From CAZHHH01 sp052400685 (lineage in GTDB: Bacteria; Bacteroidota; Bacteroidia; Bacteroidales; Marinilabiliaceae), in NCBI GenBank assembly GCA_052400685.1, contig JBQTGJ010000004.1: a stretch of 64,000 nt of DNA. One strand, given 5' to 3'. The notes beneath the pieces are model-generated. The model saw only the letters and a program-made list of their open reading frames with translations, was not told where the DNA came from and made no database searches. This document shows, piece after piece, positions 38,691 through 46,432 of the stretch. Positions within the stretch are counted from its first letter, which is position 1, and each line of letters starts with the position of its first letter. A program made the position numbers and the translations under genes.

Positions 38691-38800
38691 CACGATTATC
38701 AGGCAAAAAATCTATTTTTCATTTTAGAACTTAAGCCACGCGGGCTTCTGTTTTTTTATTCATAAGAGATCTCTATTATTGTTGCAAGTAATTTTCCCAT
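38690..38800. mobile_element. Diverged MITE relative (left-end remnant)
   Basis: The sequence AATCACGATTATCAGGCAAA followed by ATCTATTTTTCATTTTAGAACTTAAGCC (given in two pieces) parallels the left end of the MITE at 7002 and 14264 base for base with about 20 to 25 percent mismatch, including the later CGGGCTT-CTG-TTTTTTT. The right terminus is not recognisable. It appears to be an old, decayed copy. Confidence 0.45.
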
Positions 38801-39007
38801 GCCCCACACACAAAAAAACGGCCAAACACCATCGTGCTTCGCCGTTAAAAATCAAATATTAATAAACTCAAATCAACAAAATATCCTTAACTACCAAAAA
38901 ATCGCATGATTTTTCCTCTTCCCAATGATTACATGAGGAGAGACAGATTTTTAGTCACTTAAAACACTAATGCACTTTGCAGTGCATTAGTGTTCTTTAC
39001 TATTTAG

Positions 39008-39148
39008 TGTCTGTCCATAAAGCCGGGAGTTTGAGCTATAAAGTTCAAATACAAGGCTTGCGAAGTCATAATAATCAAGGAGTTTACTTTTCGTAAATGA
39101 CTGTTTTTATGACAAGCGTAACGCAGAAGTTGGACTTTATAGACAGAC
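39008..39148. repeat. Dispersed intergenic repeat (GTCTGTCC family), well-preserved copy
   Basis: 141 bp with inverted ends GTCTGTCCATAAAG and the complement CTTTATAGACAGAC. The interior has CAAGGCTTGCGAAGTCATAA, a TTTAC/GTAAA hairpin (TTTACTTTTCGTAAA) and ATGACAAGCGTAACG. It matches 60129-60266 over its full length. It lies 27 bp after the stop of the thioredoxin gene at 39176. Confidence 0.8.
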
Positions 39149-39175
39149 TCTATTTAAACCTTTCGCTTGCAAAAT

Positions 39176-39592
39176 CTATAAAACTTCATTTATCTGCTTC
39201 AACAGAAAACCCTTTGTTTTAACCCCCACAAAACGATCAACTTCTTTCCCATCTTTAAAAAGAACCATTGCGGGAATACTTCTAATGTTAAACTTCATTG
39301 CCAAAGGCTGAAACTCCTCAACATTTAACTTAGCAATTACAGCCTTTCCCTGGGTCATCTCTGAAAGGTCATTCAAAACCGGAATCATCATTTTGCAAGG
39401 CATACACCACGAAGCCCAAAAATCGACCAATACAACACCTTCCGAAATAGCGGTCTTAAAATTTTTATCATTCAAATGCTGAATCTCATCACGCTCTGGC
39501 AGCGTTGAGAAATGTTTCATCCGACGGTAATTTAAATAGATGTAACCACCCAAAATAACGACGAAAGCAAGTAATCCATACCAAAAATTCAT
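39176..39592 (-). CDS. Membrane-anchored thioredoxin
   Basis: A 138-residue thioredoxin with an N-terminal membrane helix (WYGLLAFVVILGGYIYLNY), so it is probably tethered to the inner membrane; whether the domain faces cytoplasm or periplasm is unclear. The active site is WASWCMPC, CMPC in place of the usual CGPC. The rest of the fold is normal, with the cis-proline segment RSIPAMVLFKDG. It is the last gene of a three-gene operon with a CX6C thioredoxin-like protein and a thioredoxin reductase, 44 bp after the latter. It probably receives electrons from that reductase. Confidence 0.9.
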   Translation of the reverse strand: MNFWYGLLAFVVILGGYIYLNYRRMKHFSTLPERDEIQHLNDKNFKTAISEGVVLVDFWASWCMPCKMMIPVLNDLSEMTQGKAVIAKLNVEEFQPLAMKFNIRSIPAMVLFKDGKEVDRFVGVKTKGFLLKQINEVL

Positions 39593-39636
39593 ATTCTAAA
39601 ATATTACAAAAAATAGCAGTGCGAATAATAATCAGT

Positions 39637-40605
39637 TCAATTCGAAACCAACGAAGGCCTGGCATTTTTACCAGCTTTAAGCTGGTGCAGATATTGTGAT
39701 GCCGCCAGGGCAGCTACTGTACCATCGGCCACCGCCGTTGTGACCTGTCTAAAGCGTTTAGCCACCGAATCACCAGCGCCAAACACCCCTGCCACACTTG
39801 TTGACATATCATTGGCTACGATCATTTCGCCCCACTGGTTCAACTCAATCTTTCCTTTCAAAAACTCGGTATTGGGCACATAACCAATAAAAATAAACAC
39901 GCCATCGGTTTTAAAGTCACTCACTGCACCCGTCTGAATATTGGTGATATCAACGCTTTTCAAATTTTCATCACCACGGAAAGCTGTGATTTTCGACGTC
40001 ATGATAAAATTAACTTTATCATTGGTCCGCGCCTCTTCAATGGCATGCTCAAAAGCCTGAAACTCATCAAACTGATGCACCACCGTTACTTTAGAAGCAT
40101 ATTTAGTAAGAGCTACAGCCTCTTCCAGCGCCGAATTACCGCCCCCAACCACAACAATTTCTTTATCGGTAAAAAAATCACCGTCGCAGGTGGCGCAATA
40201 CGAAATGCCACGCCCCTTAAAATGAGACTCCCCTTCCACTCCCAAAGTACGACTACGGCCTCCAGGTGACAGAATCACGGCCTCAGCAACAAACCGGGTA
40301 CCATCAGACAGGGTGATCACCTTTTCCTTGCCGGAAAGATGAATATCAGCAATTAATATATTGGCTTTTATGGTGCAGCCAAACGACATTGCCTGCTTCT
40401 TCATAATGTTGGAAAGCTGATAGCCATTAACCGACTCAACACCTGGATAATTGGCAATCTCATGCGTTAACACCATCTGTCCGCCAATGGTGCCTTCATT
40501 CAGAATCAACGTTTTAAGACGGGCCCGCGACAGGTAAATACCTGCCGTAAGGCCTGCTGGTCCGCCACCAATGACTATTGCATCATAATGGTTTGAATTT
40601 TCCAT
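39637..40605 (-). CDS. trxB: Thioredoxin reductase
   Basis: A 322-residue NADPH-dependent flavoenzyme reducing thioredoxins. It has the N-terminal FAD site GGGPAGLTAGIYLSRA, the redox-active YCATCDGDFF (CATC), the NADPH site VGGGNSALEEA and the C-terminal FGAGDSV. It sits 3 bp after the CX6C thioredoxin-like gene and before the membrane thioredoxin, a dedicated reductase with two clients. A second trxB at 43189 is only moderately similar, so these are paralogues with probably different partners. Confidence 0.92.
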   Translation of the reverse strand: MENSNHYDAIVIGGGPAGLTAGIYLSRARLKTLILNEGTIGGQMVLTHEIANYPGVESVNGYQLSNIMKKQAMSFGCTIKANILIADIHLSGKEKVITLSDGTRFVAEAVILSPGGRSRTLGVEGESHFKGRGISYCATCDGDFFTDKEIVVVGGGNSALEEAVALTKYASKVTVVHQFDEFQAFEHAIEEARTNDKVNFIMTSKITAFRGDENLKSVDITNIQTGAVSDFKTDGVFIFIGYVPNTEFLKGKIELNQWGEMIVANDMSTSVAGVFGAGDSVAKRFRQVTTAVADGTVAALAASQYLHQLKAGKNARPSLVSN

Positions 40606-40608
40606 ATG

Positions 40609-40965
40609 CTAAGCGTTTTTAGGCTTTCCAAACTGAGCATCCAAAATTGAAGTTACCTGTTCCCGGGATTGAATACTAGAGGTAGCTTTAACCACTTTTC
40701 CGTTTTTGTAATAAATCACAAAAGGAATACCCATAAAGCCACGCACTTCCGGTAAGCTACGAATAACATGAGCCTCGGGGTTATCAAATTCCATATCAAA
40801 AAATTTCACGTGCTGATAGGATCCTTCCAGTTCTTCCATAACCCCGTAAACAGGAATACACATGGGCCCCATACGCCCACAGCAAACCATTACATTCTCA
40901 TTTTCAGCTAAAATTTTGGCATGCTGGTCAGCCGTTTCAATGTGATTTAAATTTGTATACAACAT
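40609..40965 (-). CDS. Thioredoxin-like protein with CX6C site
   Basis: A 118-residue thioredoxin-fold protein. In place of WCGPC it has VCC29GRMGPMC36, six residues between the putative redox cysteines plus an adjacent Cys28. The FMGIPFVIYYKNGK segment preserves the cis-proline and C-terminal strands, so the fold is intact. First gene of the operon with trxB and a membrane thioredoxin; its promoter region faces that of a Crp/Fnr-type regulator. Likely a redox carrier of a variant type found in Bacteroidota (family memory); activity is not established from sequence. Confidence 0.8.
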   Translation of the reverse strand: MLYTNLNHIETADQHAKILAENENVMVCCGRMGPMCIPVYGVMEELEGSYQHVKFFDMEFDNPEAHVIRSLPEVRGFMGIPFVIYYKNGKVVKATSSIQSREQVTSILDAQFGKPKNA

Positions 40966-40987
40966 AATTCCAATTTTTTAAATAAAG

Positions 40988-41085
40988 TTTGTCAATAAAC
41001 CCCAACTTCTGTGTTATGCTCGTTTTCAAATCGGGTTTTTACAACAGTAAACTCAAAATTTTCAGCCTTCAAAAATGAAGCTTTA
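40988..41085. repeat. Dispersed intergenic repeat (GTCTGTCC family), diverged copy
   Basis: In the divergent gap 40966-41353 between the thioredoxin operon and the Crp/Fnr gene. Shared blocks: TTGTCAATAAAC, GTGTTATGCTCG, CAGTAAACTCA and AGCCTTC. A TAAATTTG box (41218-41225) further right may be the -7 element of the Crp/Fnr gene. No gene is seen in the gap. Confidence 0.5.
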
Positions 41086-41353
41086 CGACCTTTTCGGAGC
41101 GAGCACTATCACAATTATACATTCTTAAAGATTTGTCTCAATTCAAGTTCAGATGCACCTGCTTTCAAATCCTTTACTGTTGGGAGACAAAATTAAGACG
41201 TCCCCAACAATTTTCTGTAAATTTGCCTACCGGCGAGAACCGGATTTGAATTGAAAGAAATCAATTTTTTAGTTGATATCAATCCAAACAACACCCTAAT
41301 CATCAAAACACAAAGCTTTTATAGAAAGCAACAAAAACACCAGACCAGCTGTT

Positions 41354-42046
41354 ATGAAAACCATTCTCGAAAATGATCATGATTTTATTTGCGACATAAG
41401 CGCCCCATGTTTCCACATGCTCCAGGCGCCTGAAATTGAAATTATCAGAGAAAGCAAAACCCAGGTTTCCTTCCGTCAGGGCGAAAACCTTACCAAGCAG
41501 GGAACCTACGCATCATATATTCTTTTTATTCTGAAAGGTGTCGCCAAACAACATCTCGAAGAAGGAGGAAAGAGCTACAATCTCAGAATCGTTGGCGAAG
41601 GCGAATTTATTGGGTTAAGCACTGTTTTTGGCAAACACACCTTTAACTACTCAACCATAGCACTTACCGACACACAAACACTTTTAATAGAAAAAGAGGC
41701 CCTTGAAAAAATCATCCGGCAAAACGGCCATTTTGCCTTTAACATCATCAACCGATATTGCGACCAGAATGATATTTTGTACCATAGCATTCGCAATTTA
41801 ATGTACAAACAAATGAACGGACGCATGGCCGACGCTTTGTTGTACCTATCAACAAAAGAAACCCCGACTTCGGGCATCTTTCAACTACTCACACGTAAGG
41901 ATCTCGCCGAATTTGCAGGTATCAGCACCGAAAGTGCCGTTAAAATACTTAAAGCATTTGAGCGCGACGGTCTCATTCAACTAATTGATAAAAATATTGT
42001 TATAAAAGACAAAATTCAATTAGAACAAATCGCCGAAAAAGGGTAA
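41354..42046 (+). CDS. Crp/Fnr family transcriptional regulator
   Basis: A 230-residue regulator: an N-terminal cyclic-nucleotide-binding-type beta roll (about 20-130, VSFRQGENLTKQGTYASYILFILKGVAK) and a C-terminal winged helix with the recognition segment TRKDLAEFAGISTESAVKILKAFERDGLI. It lacks the N-terminal cysteine cluster of Fnr (only Cys15 and Cys20 near the N terminus), so ligand or signal is unknown. Divergent from the thioredoxin/thioredoxin reductase operon, which it may control; followed 29 bp later by the DUF4249 lipoprotein gene. Redox or nitrosative-stress control is a guess from context. Confidence 0.9.
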   Translation: MKTILENDHDFICDISAPCFHMLQAPEIEIIRESKTQVSFRQGENLTKQGTYASYILFILKGVAKQHLEEGGKSYNLRIVGEGEFIGLSTVFGKHTFNYSTIALTDTQTLLIEKEALEKIIRQNGHFAFNIINRYCDQNDILYHSIRNLMYKQMNGRMADALLYLSTKETPTSGIFQLLTRKDLAEFAGISTESAVKILKAFERDGLIQLIDKNIVIKDKIQLEQIAEKG

Positions 42047-42075
42047 ATTGTAAAAACTTAAAGTCGAAAAATGAG

Positions 42076-43038
42076 ATGCTTAAAAAGACAGTAAAACGGC
42101 TTCTTTTATTTATAATGGTCCTGTCTGTGGCAAGATGCGAAAGCGACCTCACCATAGACATGGAAGATGGCGGTGGGGAACTGGCTTTATATTCATTTGT
42201 GATGCCCGACTCCACTTTTTCAGTTCATTTGAGCCGCAGCATTAATCATTCCTCTGTCGATGATTTCGAACGCGTCTACGATGGCTACGTCGTTGTTTAT
42301 AAAAATGATGCAAAAATTGACTCATTCGCCTGGCCATACCAATCAACCTGGGCCTATAGGTCGACCATCAAAGTGGCTCAAAACGATAAAATAAAAATAG
42401 TAGGCGGCGACAATCAGGGAAATCTGGCAACAGGATTAACAAAAATACCACAACCCGTTAAAATTGAATCCATCTCGGCCCAATACGCCGATGACACAGA
42501 TCAGCCTGAATACATCGACTGTTCGGTTGTTTTCACCGATCCCGCAGATATAACAAACTATTACCAGCTCGTTGTAATCAGTGAGACGTGGAATAACGCA
42601 GCGGAACTTACTTATGAATACAATCAGATAAGTTACATAAAATCAGATGAGGACGTTTTTTATATTCGGGATCAGGATGGCAGTCTTCTGCAAGGAATTG
42701 ATTTTATGGGGACCTTCCCCGACGACCTTGTCAAAACGCATGAACATTACCCCATTAAAATAGAAGTCCCCGGCGTCTATTTTAAATCGCCTGCACCCAA
42801 CGAAAAACGGAAACTATCATTCCTTTTAGTATCACTATCAGAAGATTACTATAAATATCTCAGAAGCAAAGTCGTAGCCGAATACAACTATGGACTACCC
42901 ATGCTCACGCCCGTAAAAATTCACTCCAATATTAGTGGCGGTCATGGACTCGTTGGCAGCCTCTCAGTAGCGTCTGACTCCATCGTCTTTATTGGGAATA
43001 ACTATAACGAATCAAAAAAGACTATAAACAAAAAATAG
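42076..43038 (+). CDS. DUF4249 family lipoprotein
   Basis: A 320-residue lipoprotein (signal MLKKTVKRLLLFIMVLSVARC, lipidated Cys21) of the DUF4249 type, recognisable from the early ALYSFVMPDSTFSVHLSRS and the central YVVVYKNDAKIDSF beta strands. DUF4249 genes usually sit beside a TonB-dependent receptor gene and are thought to be outer-membrane accessory proteins; no receptor is adjacent here, so the gene looks orphaned. It follows the Crp/Fnr regulator on the same strand with a 29-bp gap. Confidence 0.8.
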   Translation: MLKKTVKRLLLFIMVLSVARCESDLTIDMEDGGGELALYSFVMPDSTFSVHLSRSINHSSVDDFERVYDGYVVVYKNDAKIDSFAWPYQSTWAYRSTIKVAQNDKIKIVGGDNQGNLATGLTKIPQPVKIESISAQYADDTDQPEYIDCSVVFTDPADITNYYQLVVISETWNNAAELTYEYNQISYIKSDEDVFYIRDQDGSLLQGIDFMGTFPDDLVKTHEHYPIKIEVPGVYFKSPAPNEKRKLSFLLVSLSEDYYKYLRSKVVAEYNYGLPMLTPVKIHSNISGGHGLVGSLSVASDSIVFIGNNYNESKKTINKK

Positions 43039-43119
43039 AATTTTAGCCGGATATTAAATTAAAACCAAATAAATTTGAAGCAAAGAAACAAGTCTGACAA
43101 AATAGCATAAAAAAAACAT

Positions 43120-43152
43120 TTTGTTTTTTTGGAACAAATATTGCTATTTTTG
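43120..43152 (+). promoter_or_regulatory. Promoter of the second trxB
   Basis: TTTG (43120-43123), a 21-bp spacer and TATTTTTG (43145-43152) match the Bacteroidota -33/-7 consensus. The predicted transcript starts near 43159, 30 bases before the ATG at 43189. Confidence 0.7.
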
Positions 43153-43188
43153 AGGCATCAAATTTAAACATATAAATATTTACATACT

Positions 43189-44196
43189 ATGGCTCTTTTT
43201 GGAAAAATTGACAATCTGGACAAAAATAATTCCGGAGAAAAAAGTGAAATAACAGAAGTCGAAAAAGTGAAAGTTCTAATTATAGGATCAGGACCGGCCG
43301 GTTACACAGCCGCGATTTATGCTGCGCGTGCCAACCTGTCACCTGTTTTGTACGAGGGGCTTCAGCCCGGAGGACAGCTTACAACCACCACCGAAGTAGA
43401 AAATTTCCCCGGATATCCGCAAGGCATAACGGGTCCTGAGATGATGGAAGACTTAAAAAAACAAGCCGAGCGGTTTGGCACCTCCATACGCTTTGGCCTG
43501 GCCACAAAAGCCGACTTATCACAACGTCCGTTTAAAGTCACCATTGATGAAAAAAAGATCATAGAATCTGATGCGCTGATTATTGCAACCGGTGCAACGG
43601 CCAAATATCTGGGAATAGAAGATGAGAAAAAATATGCCGGTAGTGGTGTTTCGGCCTGTGCTACCTGCGATGGCTTTTTCTACCGCGGAAAAGATGTTGC
43701 GGTGGTTGGTGGCGGCGACACAGCCGCAGAGGAAGCTCTCTACCTGTCAGGACTGGCCAAAAAAGTTTACCTGATAGTCCGCCGCAACGAACTGCGTGCC
43801 TCTAAGGTCATGCAGGAAAGAGTCTTTAACACTCAAAACATCGAAGTATTGTGGGAACATCAAACCAAAGGTCTTGTGGGTGAAGGTGTGGTTGAAGGCG
43901 CTGTATTAGTAAAGAAAAAAGGGACACCTCAGGAAGAAGAAGTACAAATTAAAATTGACGGTTTCTTTCTGGCCATAGGACACAAGCCTAATTCCGACAT
44001 ATTTAAAGACTACCTTGAAACCGACAGTGTGGGTTACATAAAAACCATACCTGGCAGCTCCAAAACCAATATTGACGGCGTATTTGCCTGTGGCGATGTT
44101 CAGGACACCACATACCGCCAGGCTGTTACAGCTGCCGGAACCGGTTGTATGGCAGCCATAGATGCAGAACGATGGTTGGCCGAAAACGCACACTAA
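43189..44196 (+). CDS. trxB: Thioredoxin-disulfide reductase (second paralogue)
   Basis: A 335-residue thioredoxin reductase with FAD motif GSGPAGYTAAIYAARA, redox site ACATCDGFFY, NADPH motif VGGGDTAAEEALYLSG and C-terminal FACGDVQDTTYRQAVTAAGTGC. It has a 25-residue N-terminal extension before the FAD fold that the paralogue at 39637 lacks. Monocistronic, with its own consensus promoter and a strong terminator at 44253. This copy is the closer match to the housekeeping enzyme. Confidence 0.94.
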   Translation: MALFGKIDNLDKNNSGEKSEITEVEKVKVLIIGSGPAGYTAAIYAARANLSPVLYEGLQPGGQLTTTTEVENFPGYPQGITGPEMMEDLKKQAERFGTSIRFGLATKADLSQRPFKVTIDEKKIIESDALIIATGATAKYLGIEDEKKYAGSGVSACATCDGFFYRGKDVAVVGGGDTAAEEALYLSGLAKKVYLIVRRNELRASKVMQERVFNTQNIEVLWEHQTKGLVGEGVVEGAVLVKKKGTPQEEEVQIKIDGFFLAIGHKPNSDIFKDYLETDSVGYIKTIPGSSKTNIDGVFACGDVQDTTYRQAVTAAGTGCMAAIDAERWLAENAH

Positions 44197-44252
44197 ACAT
44201 TACTTGCAGAGGAAATTTAATTTCCGCATAATGCTTGTACTGATATACCTTT

Positions 44253-44296
44253 AATTCCACTGTCTGAAATAATTTCGACAGTGGAATTATTTTTTA
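44253..44296 (+). terminator. Rho-independent terminator after trxB
   Basis: Perfect 12-bp arms AATTCCACTGTC and GACAGTGGAATT with a 12-base loop, then TATTTTTT. It lies 57 bp past the trxB stop. The rest of 44197-44583 holds a short duplicated leader (44481-44499) and no supported gene. Confidence 0.85.
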
Positions 44297-44480
44297 TGGC
44301 TGCTTTTGAGCTTTATAAATAAATTTTCCATCTTTGATAAAAATTAACACTAAGTAACAAAAAAAATGAATCCTGAGCGTTTCATGTGGCCAAAATGAAC
44401 AGTGAAAATAAATCATTAAAACGGCGCCATACAAAGAAACATGATTAATCGTGACTAATCCCGCATGAACTTAAAAATCA

Positions 44481-44589
44481 AAATTATAAACATATGAAAC
44501 GAACCATGGGAATTGATTCACACACAGAAGTATGATTGTCCCGGCGAGTTCCATATGACAACTGAAAAACAAATTATAAACATATGAAA
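44481..44589 (+). repeat. 19-bp exact direct repeat spanning two start codons
   Basis: AAATTATAAACATATGAAA occurs at 44481-44499 and again at 44571-44589. The second copy is the start of the 61-aa membrane protein gene; the first opens a 13-codon frame (ATG at 44494, TGA at 44535). The 90-bp spacing keeps phase. It is either a duplicated translation-start region or a leader peptide. Confidence 0.5.
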
Positions 44590-44769
44590 AACGATTGTAA
44601 AACATCAGGGACCCTGTATTTTCTGGGATTTATTGGCGCAGCTATTTATTTTATCTCTAAAGCCACATTTTTTTGGATGGGTGTACTAGGCGTTCTAAAA
44701 GCTCTGGTCTGGCCAGCATTTCTGGTTTATCAACTTTTCTCTTATCTATCGGACAAACTGCCGGTTTAA
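44584..44769 (+). CDS. Small conserved membrane protein, 61 aa
   Basis: A 61-residue protein with two hydrophobic segments (about 11-28, YFLGFIGAAIYFISKATF, and 32-52, MGVLGVLKALVWPAFLVYQLF). The GFIGAAIYFI and ALVWPAFLVY segments match a family of small inner-membrane proteins that I have seen in many bacteria, without an assigned function. Ends at the TAA 44767-44769. No operon partner. Confidence 0.75.
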   Translation: MKNDCKTSGTLYFLGFIGAAIYFISKATFFWMGVLGVLKALVWPAFLVYQLFSYLSDKLPV

Positions 44770-44876
44770 CGTTAACGTGCCGAGCAAATACCGTTCGAAG
44801 CAGGGTGGTGACAACGACATCAACCACAGTTGTGTTGTTGAGAATTTGTATTGGCTTAAATTGATGTTCTACTTAG

Positions 44877-44980
44877 ACTCTGTCTATAAAACCAAACTTC
44901 GGCGTTATGTCTGACCACGAAACGACCATTTACAGAAGAAAACACCCAATTCCCGAGCGGCGCACGCCTTGAATTTGAAC
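44877..44980. repeat. Dispersed intergenic repeat (GTCTGTCC family), diverged copy
   Basis: In the gap 44770-45198 before serB. It begins GTCTGTCTATAAAACC and contains GGCGTTATGTCTGACC and CATTTACAGAAGAAAAC, with the cassette-like CGCACGCCTTGAATTTGA tail. A TATCTTTG box (45135-45142) 57 bp before serB may be its -7 element. The rest of the gap shows no gene. Confidence 0.55.
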
Positions 44981-45198
44981 AATTAGTACCAAGCAGATGT
45001 GTTTTTTGGGCAAACACGACTTAACTGCAACACCATTAAAAATAGAGCACACCAATTAAGGATTTTTAAACCAAAATCAACGATAACCGAGCAGCAAACA
45101 CACATCTCACACTTCTATTTAACGAACTTATGGTTATCTTTGCAACTCATTAACCCGCCTGTTTCCGTAAAATACAAAAACGCTCTATTGTCAGCCAT

Positions 45199-46422
45199 AT
45201 GACCAAGAAAAAAGAAATCATTCTGATCAATATTTCAGGTCCCGACAAACCAGGGGTAACCTCTACCCTCACTGGTATTCTGGCACACCACAAAGTAAAT
45301 ATTCTGGATATTGGGCAAGCCGTTATCCACGACGATTTGGGGCTGGGAATTCTGATGGAAGTCCCCGAAACCGCTGAATCATCACCCATTCTGAAAGATC
45401 TGCTGTTTAAAGCCTACGAAATGGGTCTTAAAATAAAATTTACGCCCATACAGGAAGATAAATACAACGAATGGGTTGAAAACCAAGGCAAGGAAAGATT
45501 TATTATCACCCTTATCTCAAGAAAATTAACAGCCGAACAGCTATCTCAGGTCACCAAAATTATTTCCGATCAGCAACTTAATATAGATGTTATTTCCCGC
45601 CTGAGCGGACGTATTCCACTCAACAACGGTAAAAACGACACCAAATCGGTGGCTGAATTCTCGGTGCGAGGAACACCTCTCGATCTGGAGTCCATGAAAA
45701 CCCGTTTTATAGAGGTAGCCGGGAAAGCTGGCGCCGACATCGCCTTTCAGGAAGATAACATTTATCGTCGTAGCCGCCGTCTCGTATGCTTCGATATGGA
45801 CTCAACACTCATACAGGCAGAAGTCATTGATGAACTGGCCCGCCAGGCCGGTGTTTACGATGAAGTAAGCGCCATCACTGAGTCGGCCATGCGGGGTGAA
45901 ATAGATTTTCAGGAAAGCTTCAAGCGACGCGTGGCCCTTCTCAAAGGTCTGGACGAATCGGTGATGCAAAACATCGCGAAATCGTTGCCACTCACCGAAG
46001 GTGCCGAACGCCTGTTTGCGACTCTAAAAAAATATGGCTATCGCACTGCCATTATTTCAGGCGGATTTACCTATTTTGGCAATTATCTTAAAAATAATTT
46101 AGGTATTGATTATGTTTTTGCCAATGAACTGGAAATCAAAGACGGAAAACTAACCGGAAAACATGTGGGCGAAATAATCGATGGACCCAGAAAGGCCGAA
46201 TTATTAAAACTCATCGCCTTTAAAGAAGACATCCATCTGAAACAGGTAATTGCTGTGGGCGATGGATCCAATGATCTTCCAATGCTTCGATTGGCCGGAT
46301 TAGGCATCGCCTTTCATGCCAAGCCCAAAGTGAAGGCTTCGGCCCGACATTCCATTTCAACCATAGGATTGGATGCCATTTTATATCTGCTCGGCTTCCG
46401 TGACAGAGAAATTAACATGTAA
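45199..46422 (+). CDS. serB: Phosphoserine phosphatase with N-terminal ACT domains
   Basis: Last step of serine biosynthesis, hydrolysing phosphoserine. The 407 residues begin with two ACT-like regulatory domains (about 1-85 and 95-185, starting IILINISGPDKPGVTSTL), then a HAD domain with the nucleophile motif CFDMDSTLIQAE, the ISGGFTYF motif II and the GDGSNDLPML metal motif IV. Long compared with the E. coli enzyme (322) because of the additional ACT region. The pepD gene follows after 10 bp, so they probably form an operon. Confidence 0.94.
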   Translation: MTKKKEIILINISGPDKPGVTSTLTGILAHHKVNILDIGQAVIHDDLGLGILMEVPETAESSPILKDLLFKAYEMGLKIKFTPIQEDKYNEWVENQGKERFIITLISRKLTAEQLSQVTKIISDQQLNIDVISRLSGRIPLNNGKNDTKSVAEFSVRGTPLDLESMKTRFIEVAGKAGADIAFQEDNIYRRSRRLVCFDMDSTLIQAEVIDELARQAGVYDEVSAITESAMRGEIDFQESFKRRVALLKGLDESVMQNIAKSLPLTEGAERLFATLKKYGYRTAIISGGFTYFGNYLKNNLGIDYVFANELEIKDGKLTGKHVGEIIDGPRKAELLKLIAFKEDIHLKQVIAVGDGSNDLPMLRLAGLGIAFHAKPKVKASARHSISTIGLDAILYLLGFRDREINM

Positions 46423-46432
46423 AAAGAAACCT

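Noticed and set aside
46373..46432. Start of pepD inside serB
   Set aside because: It adds 20 residues overlapping serB that do not fit the family; the ATG at 46433 gives the usual length.
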